In this document: positions 42,451-51,020 of the stretch, piece by piece
Numbering within the stretch: position 1 is the first letter of the stretch
Layout of the letters: each line of letters begins with the position of its first letter
From: Streptomyces litmocidini
GTDB taxonomy: Bacteria > Actinomycetota > Actinomycetes > Streptomycetales > Streptomycetaceae
Reading direction: 5' to 3'
Length of the DNA stretch: 64,000 nt
NCBI RefSeq assembly: GCF_014649755.1
Contig: NZ_BMTQ01000025.1
Coordinates: 1-64,000, forward strand
The notes under the pieces: generated by a model
Databases searched by the model: none
Seen by the model: only the letters and a program-made list of their open reading frames with translations
What the model was told of the DNA's origin: nothing
Program-made: the position numbers and the translations under genes

Positions 42451-43197
42451 ATGCAGCGATCAGCTCCGCGAACGCGTCTCACCCGCATACTCGCCTGCGC
42501 CGCCGTCCCGGTGATGCTCGTGGTCGCGGGATGCTCCTCGGACTCCGGCGACTCCGGTGGCTCCGGCAAGGCGCAGGAGCAGGACAAGACGTCCGCGTCC
42601 GCGTCGGCGACCCCGTCGCCCTCGCAGTCGACGAAGACGGTGGAGCCGGCGAAGTTCGCGAAGCTGCCGGAGGTCTGCAAGTCGGTCTCCGCGAAGACGA
42701 CGGCGTCGCTGGTGCCCAAGGCGAAGACGAAGAACGGCACGCCGGCCGTCTCCAGTGACCTGACCAGCCGTGGCGGCTGCTCGTGGAACGGGCTGGACGA
42801 CAAGGGCGTGAAGGGCTCGCAGTACCGCTGGCTGGACGTGTCCTTCTACCGGTACGAGTCGGACGCCTCGCTCGGCAGCGGTCAGGAGCGGGCGCAGGAG
42901 AACCTCGCGAAGGAACTCGCGAAGGTCCAGGCGACGCCGGGGGCGAAGAAGCTCCAGACCCACACGGCCACGGGCATCGGCGACGAGGCGAAGACGGTCA
43001 CGTACCAGCTGCGGAAGACGGACGAGGACTTCGTCTACACGTCGATCGTGGCGCGTACGGGCAATGTGCTGGTGCTGCTGTCGTACAACGGTGCCGGTTA
43101 CGCGGGCGCGGACACCCCGTCGCAGAAGACGATCACGGACGGTGCGGCGAAGGCGGTCAAGGAGGCCGTCGCCGCGGTCGCCGCAGCCAACAAGTAG
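42451..43197 (+). CDS. DUF3558 lipoprotein
   Basis: A 248-residue lipoprotein with lipobox VAGC (C28), a Ser/Gly/Lys linker to about residue 65, then a DUF3558 domain (KLPEVCKSVSAKTTASLVP, RGGCSWNG, TGIGDEAKTVTYQL, FVYTSIVARTGNVLVLLSY). Two conserved cysteines (C76 and C108 region) probably form a disulfide. AAGGA lies seven bases before the ATG. It is a paralogue of the preceding gene with the same domain order but little identity, and a nested palindrome follows it. Confidence 0.87.
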   Translation: MQRSAPRTRLTRILACAAVPVMLVVAGCSSDSGDSGGSGKAQEQDKTSASASATPSPSQSTKTVEPAKFAKLPEVCKSVSAKTTASLVPKAKTKNGTPAVSSDLTSRGGCSWNGLDDKGVKGSQYRWLDVSFYRYESDASLGSGQERAQENLAKELAKVQATPGAKKLQTHTATGIGDEAKTVTYQLRKTDEDFVYTSIVARTGNVLVLLSYNGAGYAGADTPSQKTITDGAAKAVKEAVAAVAAANK

Positions 43198-43210
43198 TCA
43201 CAAACCGGCG

Positions 43211-43280
43211 CAGAGTGGCACATTCACGCGAAGCCCGTCCCTCCCCCGGAGGCCGGGCTTCGCTCACATGTGCCACTCTG
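43211..43280. terminator. Nested long palindrome after the DUF3558 gene
   Basis: Outer arms CAGAGTGGCACAT (43211-43223) and ATGTGCCACTCTG (43268-43280) are perfect 13-mers. Inner arms GCGAAGCCCG (43228-43237) and CGGGCTTCGC (43254-43263) are perfect 10-mers. The whole can fold into a 70-base hairpin or cruciform. It sits 13 bases after one stop and 36 bases before the next start. Confidence 0.85.
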
Positions 43281-43316
43281 TGCGCGCCGGATGTCGAATG
43301 ACGGGAGGGGTCGCGG

Positions 43317-44573
43317 GTGGCCGCGATGCAGCTGACACGCACACACCGAATACTCATCGGCCTCGTCATCGGCGGTGCGCTGATCATCGCGGGGATCGGT
43401 TTCGCGGGTTCGTACGCCGCCGTGCGCGAACTCGCCCTGCAGAAGGGCTTCGGCACCTTCTCGTACTTCTTCCCGATCGGCATCGACGCGGGCATCTGCG
43501 TGCTGCTCGCCCTGGATCTGCTGCTGACCTGGCTGCGGATCCCGTTCCCGCTGTTGCGTCAGACGGCCTGGGTGCTGACGGCCGCGACGATCGCCTTCAA
43601 CGGCGCGGCGGCGTGGCCGGATCCGCTGGGTGTGGGCATGCACGCGGTGATTCCGGTGCTGTTCGTGGTGGCCGTGGAGGCGGCGCGGCACGCGGTGGGC
43701 CGGATCGCGGACATCACGGCCGACAAGCACATGGAGGGCGTCCGGATCACCCGCTGGCTGCTCTCGCCGGTGCCGACGTTCCGGCTGTGGCGTCGGATGA
43801 AGCTGTGGGAGCTCCGTTCGTACGAGCAGGTCATCAAGCTGGAGCAGGAGCGGCTGATCTACCAGGCCCGGCTGCAGGCGCGGTTCGGGCGGGGGTGGCG
43901 GCGCAAGGCTCCGGTGGAGGCCCTGATGCCGCTGCGGCTGGCCCGGTACGGGGTGCCGCTGGCGGAGACGGCTCCGGCGGGTCTGGCGGCGGCGGGCATC
44001 GAGCCGGCCCTGCTTCCGCCGGGGTCGCCCCAGTCGGTGCCGGCGCAGCCGGTGCCGCTCGCGCGGGCTCAGCAGTCGGCGGTGCCGCAGGCCCAGCTTC
44101 CGGCGCAGGCGCAGGTGCCGGGTCAGGAACCCGGCCCGGTTCAGGGGCAGGTGCCGGGTGGGCCGGTGAATCACGAGAGTCCGTGGTTCGACGCGCCGCA
44201 GGTCTCTCCGGAGGCGTACGAGGGGACGTACAACCCGCAGATCGTGGAGGGCCTCGAACCGATGCCGGTCCCGGTGCCGCAGGGGCCGGAGGACGTGCCT
44301 CCGCCGGGTCCGGAGGAGTTCGTGCCGTATCCGGAGTACGTGGAGCAGCCGGAGCCGCAGGCCGACGAGTTCGAGGACGTCGTCTACAAGGTCATGGGGT
44401 CGTACGTGCTGGAGCACGAGCGGTTCCCGGCCGAGGACGAGTTGGCGCGGCTGGTGGCCGAGCAGTACGGCCTTGCGGAGTTCCCGGCGTCCGACATCGA
44501 CCTGCTGCGGCAGGCGGTGCCGGGTGCGCAGGAGCGGGTCCAGCAGGCCAGGGCCGACGTGGACGCCCCGTAG
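43317..44573 (+). CDS. DUF2637 membrane protein
   Basis: A 418-residue protein of the actinobacterial DUF2637 family, which includes Spd-like plasmid-spread proteins. Four transmembrane helices lie in residues 1-130 (RILIGLVIGGALIIAGIGFAG in parts, GIDAGICVLLALDLLLTWL, TAATIAFNGAAAWP, AVIPVLFVVAVEAARHAVG). A basic helical region (LWELRSYEQVIKLEQER) follows, then about 150 residues rich in Pro, Gln, Glu and Val. The last 70 residues (VVYKVMGSYVLEHERFPAEDEL) form a small folded end. The GTG at 43317 or ATG at 43326 may start translation. Confidence 0.85.
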   Translation: MAAMQLTRTHRILIGLVIGGALIIAGIGFAGSYAAVRELALQKGFGTFSYFFPIGIDAGICVLLALDLLLTWLRIPFPLLRQTAWVLTAATIAFNGAAAWPDPLGVGMHAVIPVLFVVAVEAARHAVGRIADITADKHMEGVRITRWLLSPVPTFRLWRRMKLWELRSYEQVIKLEQERLIYQARLQARFGRGWRRKAPVEALMPLRLARYGVPLAETAPAGLAAAGIEPALLPPGSPQSVPAQPVPLARAQQSAVPQAQLPAQAQVPGQEPGPVQGQVPGGPVNHESPWFDAPQVSPEAYEGTYNPQIVEGLEPMPVPVPQGPEDVPPPGPEEFVPYPEYVEQPEPQADEFEDVVYKVMGSYVLEHERFPAEDELARLVAEQYGLAEFPASDIDLLRQAVPGAQERVQQARADVDAP

Positions 44574-44594
44574 GGGCGCGAGCAACGCGTGCTG

Positions 44595-44636
44595 AAAGGG
44601 GCCGCCGCCCGGATCTCTCCGGGCGGCGGCCCCTTT
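44595..44636. terminator. Bidirectional terminator
   Basis: Perfect 18-base arms (AAAGGGGCCGCCGCCCGG and complement) with loop ATCTCT between convergent DUF2637 and lysS genes. Each side ends in a run of T. Confidence 0.95.
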
Positions 44637-44669
44637 CCCGTGCTCAGGTCACGTGCTCGGGTCGGTCGC

Positions 44670-46391
44670 TCACGAGCCGAGCAGCTTGCGCACCCGGTCC
44701 GCGCCCACCGCGAGCAGCAGCGTGGGCAGGCGGGGGCCCGTCTCGCGGCTGACGAGGAGCTTGTAGAGCAGGGCGAAGAAGGCGCGCTGGGCGAGCTTGA
44801 GCTCCGGGGTCGGCTTGGCCTCGGGGTCGAGTCCGGCCATGACCTTCGGGACGCCGTAGACGAGGGTGGTGAGTCCGTCGAGCGACCAGTGGGTGTCGAG
44901 GCCCTCCAGGAGGAGGCGGAGGGATGCGCGGCCCTCGTCGTCCAGCGAGCCGAGGAGCTCGGTGTCGGGCTCCTCGCGGACGACGGTGCGCTGGTCGGCC
45001 GGGACCTGGTTGGTGATCCAGCTCTCGGCGCGGTCGAGGCGCGGGCGGACCTCGTCGAGGGAGGTGACGGGGTTCTCGGGGTCGAGTTCGGTGAGGATCC
45101 GCAGGGTCTGCTCGTCGTGGCCGGCGGTGATGTCCATGACGGAGGCGAGGGTGCGGTACGGGAGCGGGCGCGGGGTGCGCGGCAGTTCGCCGGCGGCCGT
45201 GCGGGTGGCACGGGAGTGCGCGGCGGCGTCGGCGGGCAGGACGGTGCCGTCGGCGACCTTGGCCTCCAGCTTGTCCCACTCGTCGTAGAGCCGCTGGATC
45301 TCCTGGTCGAAGGCGATCTTGAAGGACTGGTTCGGCCTGCGGCGGGCGTAGAGCCAGCGCAGGATCTGGGGCTCCATGATCTTCAGGGCGTCGGCCGCGG
45401 TGGGCACGCCGCCCTTCGAGGAGGACATCTTGGCCATGCCGCTGATGCCGACGAAGGCGTACATGGGGCCGATGGGCTGGACGCCGTCGAAGATGCGGAC
45501 GATCTGACCGCCGACCTGGAAGGACGAGCCGGGCGAGGAGTGGTCGACGCCGGAGGGCTCGAAGACGACGCCCTCGTAGGCCCAGCGCATGGGCCAGTCG
45601 ACCTTCCAGACCAGCTTGCCGCGGTTGAACTCGCTGAGCTCGACGGTCTCGGAGAAGCCGCAGTTCGTGCAGGTGTAGGCGAGCTCGGTGGTGTCGTCGT
45701 CGTAGGAGGTGACGGTGGTGAGGTCCTTCTCGCACCGCCCGCAGTAGGGCTTGTACGGGAAGTAGCCGGAGGAGCCGCCGGAGCCGTCGTCCTCGGCGGC
45801 GGCGCCGGAGCCCTCCTCGGCCTCCAGCTCGGCCTCGTCGACGGGCTTCTGGGACTGCTTCTTCGGGGCCTTCTTCGTCCGGTACTGGTCAAGGATGGCG
45901 TCGATGTCGCCGCGGTGCTTCATCGCGTGCAGGATCTGCTCGCGGTAGGTGCCGGAGGTGTACTGCTCGGTCTGGCTGATCGGGTCGTACTCGACGCCCA
46001 GCTCGGCGAGGGACTCGACCATGGCGGCCTTGAAGTGCTCGGCCCAGTTGGGGTGGGGCGAGCCGGCCGGGGCCGGGACGGAGGTCAGCGGCTTGCCGAT
46101 GTGCTCGGCCCAGGAGGCGTCGATGCCCTCGATGCCGTTCGGCACCTTGCGGTAGCGGTCGTAGTCGTCCCAGGAGATGAGGTGCCGGACCTCGTACCCG
46201 CGGCGGCGGATCTCGTCGGCGACCAGGTGCGGGGTCATGACCTCGCGGAGGTTGCCGAGGTGGATGGGGCCGGACGGGGAGAGACCGGAGGCGACGACGA
46301 CCGGTTTGCCAGGCGCACGTCGCTCCGACTCGGCGATGACCTCGTCCGCGAAACGGGAGACCCAGTCGGTCTCGGTGCTGCTCTGAGCCAC
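44670..46391 (-). CDS. lysS: Lysyl-tRNA synthetase, class I
   Basis: A 573-residue class I (archaeal-type) lysyl-tRNA synthetase. The ATP-binding motif is PSGPIHLGN (residues 39-47) and the second signature is MAKMSSSKGG. A zinc ribbon reads CGRCEKD and CTNCGF. An insertion of about 40 residues rich in Glu, Ser and Gly precedes the zinc ribbon. The C-terminal all-helical domain recognises the anticodon. The start is the GTG at 46391 with AAGGACG upstream. Most bacteria use a class II enzyme; whether a second lysS exists elsewhere cannot be seen. Divergent from argS. Confidence 0.94.
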   Translation of the reverse strand: MAQSSTETDWVSRFADEVIAESERRAPGKPVVVASGLSPSGPIHLGNLREVMTPHLVADEIRRRGYEVRHLISWDDYDRYRKVPNGIEGIDASWAEHIGKPLTSVPAPAGSPHPNWAEHFKAAMVESLAELGVEYDPISQTEQYTSGTYREQILHAMKHRGDIDAILDQYRTKKAPKKQSQKPVDEAELEAEEGSGAAAEDDGSGGSSGYFPYKPYCGRCEKDLTTVTSYDDDTTELAYTCTNCGFSETVELSEFNRGKLVWKVDWPMRWAYEGVVFEPSGVDHSSPGSSFQVGGQIVRIFDGVQPIGPMYAFVGISGMAKMSSSKGGVPTAADALKIMEPQILRWLYARRRPNQSFKIAFDQEIQRLYDEWDKLEAKVADGTVLPADAAAHSRATRTAAGELPRTPRPLPYRTLASVMDITAGHDEQTLRILTELDPENPVTSLDEVRPRLDRAESWITNQVPADQRTVVREEPDTELLGSLDDEGRASLRLLLEGLDTHWSLDGLTTLVYGVPKVMAGLDPEAKPTPELKLAQRAFFALLYKLLVSRETGPRLPTLLLAVGADRVRKLLGS

Positions 46392-46476
46392 GGTCGTACG
46401 TCCTTCTTTCTGGAAGTCCCAAAGCCTTACAGCTCTACGTCTGTCATTGTCCCAGACGGAACGACGCGCTCCGAGG

Positions 46477-46552
46477 TTGTCCACAACCTGGAGCCGTCCA
46501 CGACCCGGAGCCGTCCACAGCTGGAGTCGCCCGCGGTCCGAAGTCGTCCACA
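46477..46552. promoter_or_regulatory. Cluster of four DnaA-box-like 9-mers
   Basis: TTGTCCACA (46477-46485) is the exact Streptomyces DnaA-box consensus as I recall it. CCGTCCACG (46494), CCGTCCACA (46511) and TCGTCCACA (46544) are close matches in the same orientation, spaced 17, 17 and 33 bases. They form part of a degenerate 17-bp tandem repeat (GTCCACGACCCGGAGCC-like) between lysS and argS. Confidence 0.55.
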
Positions 46553-46607
46553 GGCGGGGAAAACACGTTGCTCTCCCATGGGACACTTGACAAGCGAAAT
46601 AGACCAC

Positions 46608-46640
46608 TGGACTCCTCTGGACTCCTCCACTGGACTCCTC
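46608..46640. repeat. Three copies of TGGACTCCTC before argS
   Basis: Copies at 46608, 46618 and 46631, the first two abutting and the third after CAC. They occupy the argS leader, with a possible -35 box TTGACA at 46587-46592. Confidence 0.8.
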
Positions 46641-46657
46641 AGACGGAACGGAAGCTC

Positions 46658-48427
46658 ATGGCCTCGGTCCCTTCCCTCGCTTCGACCGTGCAGCAGCGCC
46701 TCGCGGACGGCCTCTCGGCGGCTCTGCCGGACGCCGCGTCCGCCGACCCGCTGCTGCGACGAAGCGACCGGGCCGACTTCCAGGCCAACGGCATCCTGGC
46801 GCTGGCCAAGCGGCTCAAGGGCAACCCGCGCGAGCTGGCGACGAAGGTCGTCGAGGCGATCCCGGCCAATGACGTCCTGAAGGAGATCGAGGTCTCGGGC
46901 CCCGGCTTCCTGAACATCACGGTGACGGACGCGGCGATCATCGACACCCTCGCGGCCCGTGCGGCGGACGCGCGTCTCGGCGTGCCGTTCGACGAGTCGG
47001 CGGGCACGACGGTCATCGACTACGCCCAGCCGAACGTGGCCAAGGAGATGCACGTCGGCCACCTGCGGTCCGCCGTGATCGGCGCGGCGATGGTCGAGAT
47101 CCTGGAGTTCACCGGCGAGACGGTGGTCCGGCGCCACCACATCGGCGACTGGGGCACCCAGTTCGGCATGCTCATCCAGTACCTCATCGAGCACCCGCAC
47201 GAGCTGGACCACTCGTCGGAGGCCGAGGTCTCCGGCGAGGAGGCCATGTCGAACCTGAACCGGCTGTACAAGGCCTCGCGCGCCCTGTTCGACTCGGACG
47301 AGGAGTTCAAGACGCGGGCCCGGGCGCGCGTGGTGGACCTCCAGGCGGGCGACGAGGAGACCCTGGCCCTCTGGCAGCGGTTCGTCGACGAGTCGAAGAT
47401 CTACTTCTACTCGGTCTTCGACAAGCTGGACATGGACATCCGGGACGCCGACGTCGTCGGCGAGTCCGGGTACAACGACATGCTGGTGGAGACCTGCCGG
47501 ATCCTGGAGGAGTCGGGCGTCGCGGTCCGCTCCGAGGGCGCGCTGTGCGTGTTCTTCGACGACGTGAAGGGCCCGGACGGCAACCCGACGCCGCTGATCG
47601 TGCAGAAGTCCGACGGCGGCTTCGGCTACGCGGCGACGGACCTGTCGGCGATCCGGGACCGGGTGCAGAACCTGAAGGCGACCTCCCTGCTGTACGTGGT
47701 GGACGCCCGTCAGTCGCTGCACTTCAAGATGGTCTTCGAGACGGCCCGCCGGGCCGGCTGGCTGAACGACGAGGTGAAGGCCGTCCAGCTGGCCTTCGGC
47801 ACGGTCCTGGGCAAGGACGGCAAGCCGTTCAAGACCCGTGAGGGCGAGACGGTCCGGCTGGTGGATCTGCTGGACGAGGCGGTGGACCGGGCGACGGCGG
47901 TCGTCCGCGAGAAGGCCGAGAAGGTGGGCCTGACCGAGACGGAGATCGTCGAGAACGGCCAGTACGTCGGCATCGGTGCGGTGAAGTACGCCGACCTGTC
48001 GACGTCCGCGGCGCGGGACTACAAGTTCGACCTGGACCAGATGGTGTCGCTGAACGGCGACACGTCGGTGTACCTCCAGTACGCGTACGCCCGCATCAAG
48101 TCGATCTTCGGCAAGGCGGGCGACCGCACGCCCGTCGCCCACCCGGAGCTGGAACTCGCCCCGGCGGAGCGCGCGCTCGGCCTGCACCTGGACCAGTTCG
48201 CCGAGACGGTGTCCGAAGCGGCCGCGGAGTACGCGCCGCACAAGCTCACCGCGTACCTGTACCAGCTCGCCTCGCTGTACACGACGTTCTACGACCAGTG
48301 CCCGGTCATCAAGCCGGAGCCGGCGAAGGAGGTCGCGGAGAACCGTCTCTTCCTCTGCGACCTGACGGCCCGCACGCTCCACCAGGGCATGGCCCTGCTG
48401 GGCATCCGGACGCCCGAGCGGCTCTGA
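46658..48427 (+). CDS. argS: Arginyl-tRNA synthetase
   Basis: A 589-residue class I aminoacyl-tRNA synthetase. The N-terminal Add-1 domain (TVQQRLADGLSAAL to VSGPGFLNI) is followed by the ATP motif AQPNVAKEMHVGHLRS (H-V-G-H) and HHIGDWGTQFGML. The KMSKS equivalent is degenerate (GTVLGKDGKPFKTREG), as is usual in ArgRS. The C-terminal DALR domain holds YAYARIKSIF and ends PERL. The ATG at 46658 has GGAA eight bases upstream. Divergent from lysS across a repeat-rich gap of 266 bases. Confidence 0.97.
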   Translation: MASVPSLASTVQQRLADGLSAALPDAASADPLLRRSDRADFQANGILALAKRLKGNPRELATKVVEAIPANDVLKEIEVSGPGFLNITVTDAAIIDTLAARAADARLGVPFDESAGTTVIDYAQPNVAKEMHVGHLRSAVIGAAMVEILEFTGETVVRRHHIGDWGTQFGMLIQYLIEHPHELDHSSEAEVSGEEAMSNLNRLYKASRALFDSDEEFKTRARARVVDLQAGDEETLALWQRFVDESKIYFYSVFDKLDMDIRDADVVGESGYNDMLVETCRILEESGVAVRSEGALCVFFDDVKGPDGNPTPLIVQKSDGGFGYAATDLSAIRDRVQNLKATSLLYVVDARQSLHFKMVFETARRAGWLNDEVKAVQLAFGTVLGKDGKPFKTREGETVRLVDLLDEAVDRATAVVREKAEKVGLTETEIVENGQYVGIGAVKYADLSTSAARDYKFDLDQMVSLNGDTSVYLQYAYARIKSIFGKAGDRTPVAHPELELAPAERALGLHLDQFAETVSEAAAEYAPHKLTAYLYQLASLYTTFYDQCPVIKPEPAKEVAENRLFLCDLTARTLHQGMALLGIRTPERL

Positions 48428-48437
48428 CGCGCCCGGT

Positions 48438-48477
48438 ACGAGGCCCCCGGTACGGTCCGCCGTGCCGGGGGCCTCGT
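48438..48477. terminator. Bidirectional terminator after argS
   Basis: Arms of 18 bases with a single G-T wobble (ACGAGGCCCCCGGTACGG against CCGTGCCGGGGGCCTCGT) and a 4-base loop, between convergent stops. Confidence 0.92.
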
Positions 48478-48490
48478 CGTCGCCGGGTCG

Positions 48491-48763
48491 TCAGCGGATT
48501 TCGCGCGAGGTCCGGCCGGAGACCTCGTCGATCTCCTTGTGCGCCTTCTGGAGGAGCTGTGAGGCGAGGTCCATGAGGGCGCGCGCGCCGGCGATCTCCT
48601 CGCCCACCCGCAGCTGGTCCGGGTCGGAGGGGTGGCGGTTCGCGGTGCCGTGGGCCCGGAATTCGGTGCCGTCGCCGAGCCGGACCATGGCTGCGGCCCG
48701 CGTCCGGTCGCCTTCCTCCTGGAATTCCATCTCCACGTGCCATCCGACGAGCGTGTGCATCAT
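48491..48763 (-). CDS. DUF1876 domain protein
   Basis: A 90-residue protein of the actinobacterial DUF1876 (dsRBD-like) family. It has the pattern GWHVEMEFQEEGDRTRAAAMVRL in parts, then ANRHPSDPDQLRVGEEIAGARALMDLASQLL, which are the family's conserved positions. The two abutting ATGs at 48763 and 48760 are both possible; GGAGG lies eight bases before the first. Function not established; no membrane segment or metal site is seen. Confidence 0.88.
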   Translation of the reverse strand: MMHTLVGWHVEMEFQEEGDRTRAAAMVRLGDGTEFRAHGTANRHPSDPDQLRVGEEIAGARALMDLASQLLQKAHKEIDEVSGRTSREIR

Positions 48764-48870
48764 GAGGACCACCTCCACCGAGGTACCTGTCGGCTACCAC
48801 TCCAGGGTGCGCCGCCCGGTGCCGCCCCACCACTCGCCTCGTTGTCAGTGGCCGCCCCTACCTTCTGGTC

Positions 48871-49650
48871 ATGGCGATGATCCCGAACCAACTGCCCAGA
48901 CTCGCGTCCGACCCGACCGGCCGTTCCCTCGGCCTCGACCTGCCACCAGGCGCCCTCGCGGGCCCGGAGGACACCCCGTACCTCTGGTCGGGACACGACG
49001 CGGCAGGCCCCGCCGCCTGGGCCGCGCTGCGCCCGGCGGCCCGCACGGCGGGGCTGCTGCCGGTGCTGCTGGGCGGGGAGTGGGGCCTGGACCGGTGGGA
49101 GTTGATGCCGGAGCGGATGAGCGACCCCGCGGACCACGACGCGGAGGAGGTGCTCGCCGGGTTCTGGAAGTCCTGTGCGGCGGACGAGATCGGGGCCTCG
49201 CCCGCCGACTGGCCGGGCCTGGCTCCGGCGCGGCCGCTGGGCACGGACCCCGACCGGGCGGCGGCCGACGTCGCGGAGCTGCTGACGGAGCCGGGCTTCT
49301 GGCTGGCGGACGCGCGCCCGGCGCTGGTGCCAACCCGGCGGAGCGCCGACATACCGGCGGTCATCGGGTGGACGGGACCGCTGAACCACGAGAACGACGT
49401 GGCCCGCCTGTGCGCGGTGCTGCGCTCCTGGGAGGACCGTTTCGGCGCGCGGGTCGTCGCGCTCACCTTCGACCAGCTGGTGGTGTCGGTGGCGGCACCG
49501 CCCCGGACCGTGGAGGAGGCCGAGGCGGTGGCGGCGGAGCACTTCGCGTTCTGCCCGGACAACGTCGCGCAGGGGGAGCACGACGGCCTGCGCGAATACG
49601 CCCGGGCGGCGCTGGTGGACGCCCCGGTGTGGAGCTTCTGGTGGGACTAG
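48871..49650 (+). CDS. DUF4253 domain protein
   Basis: A 259-residue protein. The C-terminal 110 residues (DIPAVIGWTGPLNHENDVARLCAVLRSWEDRFGARVV in parts, then VAAEHFAFCPDNVAQG) carry the DUF4253 pattern with its conserved aromatic and acidic residues. The N-terminal half contains a solvent-exposed acidic segment and no known motif. Function unknown; the family often occurs near immunity-like proteins in Streptomyces, but no toxin gene is visible here. The stop is seven bases from the convergent hemB stop. Confidence 0.82.
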   Translation: MAMIPNQLPRLASDPTGRSLGLDLPPGALAGPEDTPYLWSGHDAAGPAAWAALRPAARTAGLLPVLLGGEWGLDRWELMPERMSDPADHDAEEVLAGFWKSCAADEIGASPADWPGLAPARPLGTDPDRAAADVAELLTEPGFWLADARPALVPTRRSADIPAVIGWTGPLNHENDVARLCAVLRSWEDRFGARVVALTFDQLVVSVAAPPRTVEEAEAVAAEHFAFCPDNVAQGEHDGLREYARAALVDAPVWSFWWD

Positions 49651-49657
49651 GCCCTGG

Positions 49658-50662
49658 CTATCCGCGCCCGGCGGACAGGTTCCGCGCGACCTCGGTGGCC
49701 CAGTAGGTGAGGATCATCCGGGCACCGGCGCGGCGGATGCCGGTGAGGGTCTCCAGGATCGCCTTGTCGCGGTCGATCCAGCCCTTCTCGGCGGCTGCCT
49801 CGACCATCGCGTACTCACCGCTGATCTGGTACGCGGCGACGGGCACGTCGACGGACGCGGCGACCTCGGCGAGCACGTCCAGGTAGGGCCCGGCGGGCTT
49901 GACCATCACCATGTCGGCGCCCTCCTCCAGGTCGAGCGCGAGCTCGCGCATCGACTCGCGGAGGTTGGCGGGGTCCTGCTGGTAGGTCTTGCGGTCGCCC
50001 TTGAGGGAGGAACCGACGGCCTCGCGGAAGGGCCCGTAGAAGGCGGACGAGTACTTGGCCGTGTAGGCCAGGATCGACACGTCCTCCTTGCCGATGGTGT
50101 CCAGGGCGTCGCGGACGACGCCGACCTGGCCGTCCATCATCCCGGAGGGACCGACGACGTGGACGCCGGCGTCGGCCTGCACCTGGGCCATCTCGGCGTA
50201 ACGTTCCAGCGTGGCGTCGTTGTCGACGCGGCCCTCGGCGTCCAGGACGCCGCAGTGGCCGTGGTCGGTGAACTCGTCGAGGCACAGGTCCGACATGATG
50301 ACGAGCTCGTCGCCGACCTCGGCCTTCACGTCCCGGATGGCGACCTGGAGGATGCCGTCCGGGTCCGTGCCGGCCGTCCCGGCGGCGTCCTTCTTCTCGT
50401 CCTCGGGCACGCCGAAGAGCATGATCCCGGAGACCCCGGCCTCCAGCGCCTCCACGGCGGCCTTCCGCAGGGTGTCCCGGGTGTGCTGCACGACTCCGGG
50501 CATGGCCTGGATCGGCACGGGCCGGGTGATCCCCTCGCGCACGAACGCGGGCAGGATCAGGTCGGCGGGATGCAGCCGCGTCTCGGCCACCATCCGGCGC
50601 AGGGCAGGCATCGTCCGCAGCCGCCGCGGGCGTGCCCCGGGAAAGGATCCGTACGAGTTCAT
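49658..50662 (-). CDS. hemB: Delta-aminolevulinic acid dehydratase (porphobilinogen synthase)
   Basis: A 334-residue enzyme that condenses two aminolevulinates to porphobilinogen. Schiff-base lysines lie in AYTAKYSSAFYGPFREA and MVMVKPAGPYLD. The metal loop reads SDLCLDEFTDHGHCGVL: C127 and C137 of the zinc-type triple-cysteine site are kept but the middle cysteine is D129, so the site is intermediate between the zinc and the Mg/Asp types. It stands apart from the rex-hemACD operon, with 640 bases of repeat-rich DNA upstream. Confidence 0.96.
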   Translation of the reverse strand: MNSYGSFPGARPRRLRTMPALRRMVAETRLHPADLILPAFVREGITRPVPIQAMPGVVQHTRDTLRKAAVEALEAGVSGIMLFGVPEDEKKDAAGTAGTDPDGILQVAIRDVKAEVGDELVIMSDLCLDEFTDHGHCGVLDAEGRVDNDATLERYAEMAQVQADAGVHVVGPSGMMDGQVGVVRDALDTIGKEDVSILAYTAKYSSAFYGPFREAVGSSLKGDRKTYQQDPANLRESMRELALDLEEGADMVMVKPAGPYLDVLAEVAASVDVPVAAYQISGEYAMVEAAAEKGWIDRDKAILETLTGIRRAGARMILTYWATEVARNLSAGRG

Positions 50663-50805
50663 GGATCCGAGGCTACGCCCGTGGGGGCAGTGCCCTTACC
50701 GACGCGTTGTGGGCATACGCCTCGGCCCATCCCGCCGCGAGCAGCCCCCGCCGGACCGACACCGCCCTCTCTACGGGCCGCACCCACCGGGGCGGCACCC
50801 ACCCC

Positions 50806-50849
50806 GTTGTGGGCAGTCGTTCCGCTGGGGCGGAACGGGTGGGCACAAC
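50806..50849. repeat. Dispersed Streptomyces-type palindrome
   Basis: GTTGTG...CACAAC encloses GTTCCGC-TGGG-GCGGAAC. Elements of the form GTTGTGGGCA-N3-GTTCCGC occur at many intergenic sites in Streptomyces genomes, from memory. Confidence 0.65.
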
Positions 50850-50974
50850 GGACGGCGCCCTTGCCGGCGCCCGAGGATGCTGCGCCTGGACCCGCGCCCC
50901 CATGCACGGCGCACACGGGTGCGGGTCGGGGCGCGGAACGCGGAGGCGCCGCTGGGGGCGCCGTCCCGTGTGCC

Positions 50975-51020
50975 CACCCTCCCCCGAGCTCTCGGCTTCG
51001 CTCGAGCAGGGGGGACCCCC
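50975..51020. repeat. Dispersed palindromic repeat with CTCGGCTTCGCTCGAG core
   Basis: The segment CCCCCGAGCTCTCGGCTTCG followed by CTCGAGCAGGGGGG can fold, with CCCCCGAGCTC against CGAGCAGGGGGG. This sequence family is a frequent intergenic repeat in Streptomyces. Confidence 0.7.

Noticed and set aside
44670..46607. Longer start for lysS at an upstream in-frame codon
   Set aside because: The extension runs through the DnaA-box repeats with no homology. The GTG at 46391 has a ribosome site.
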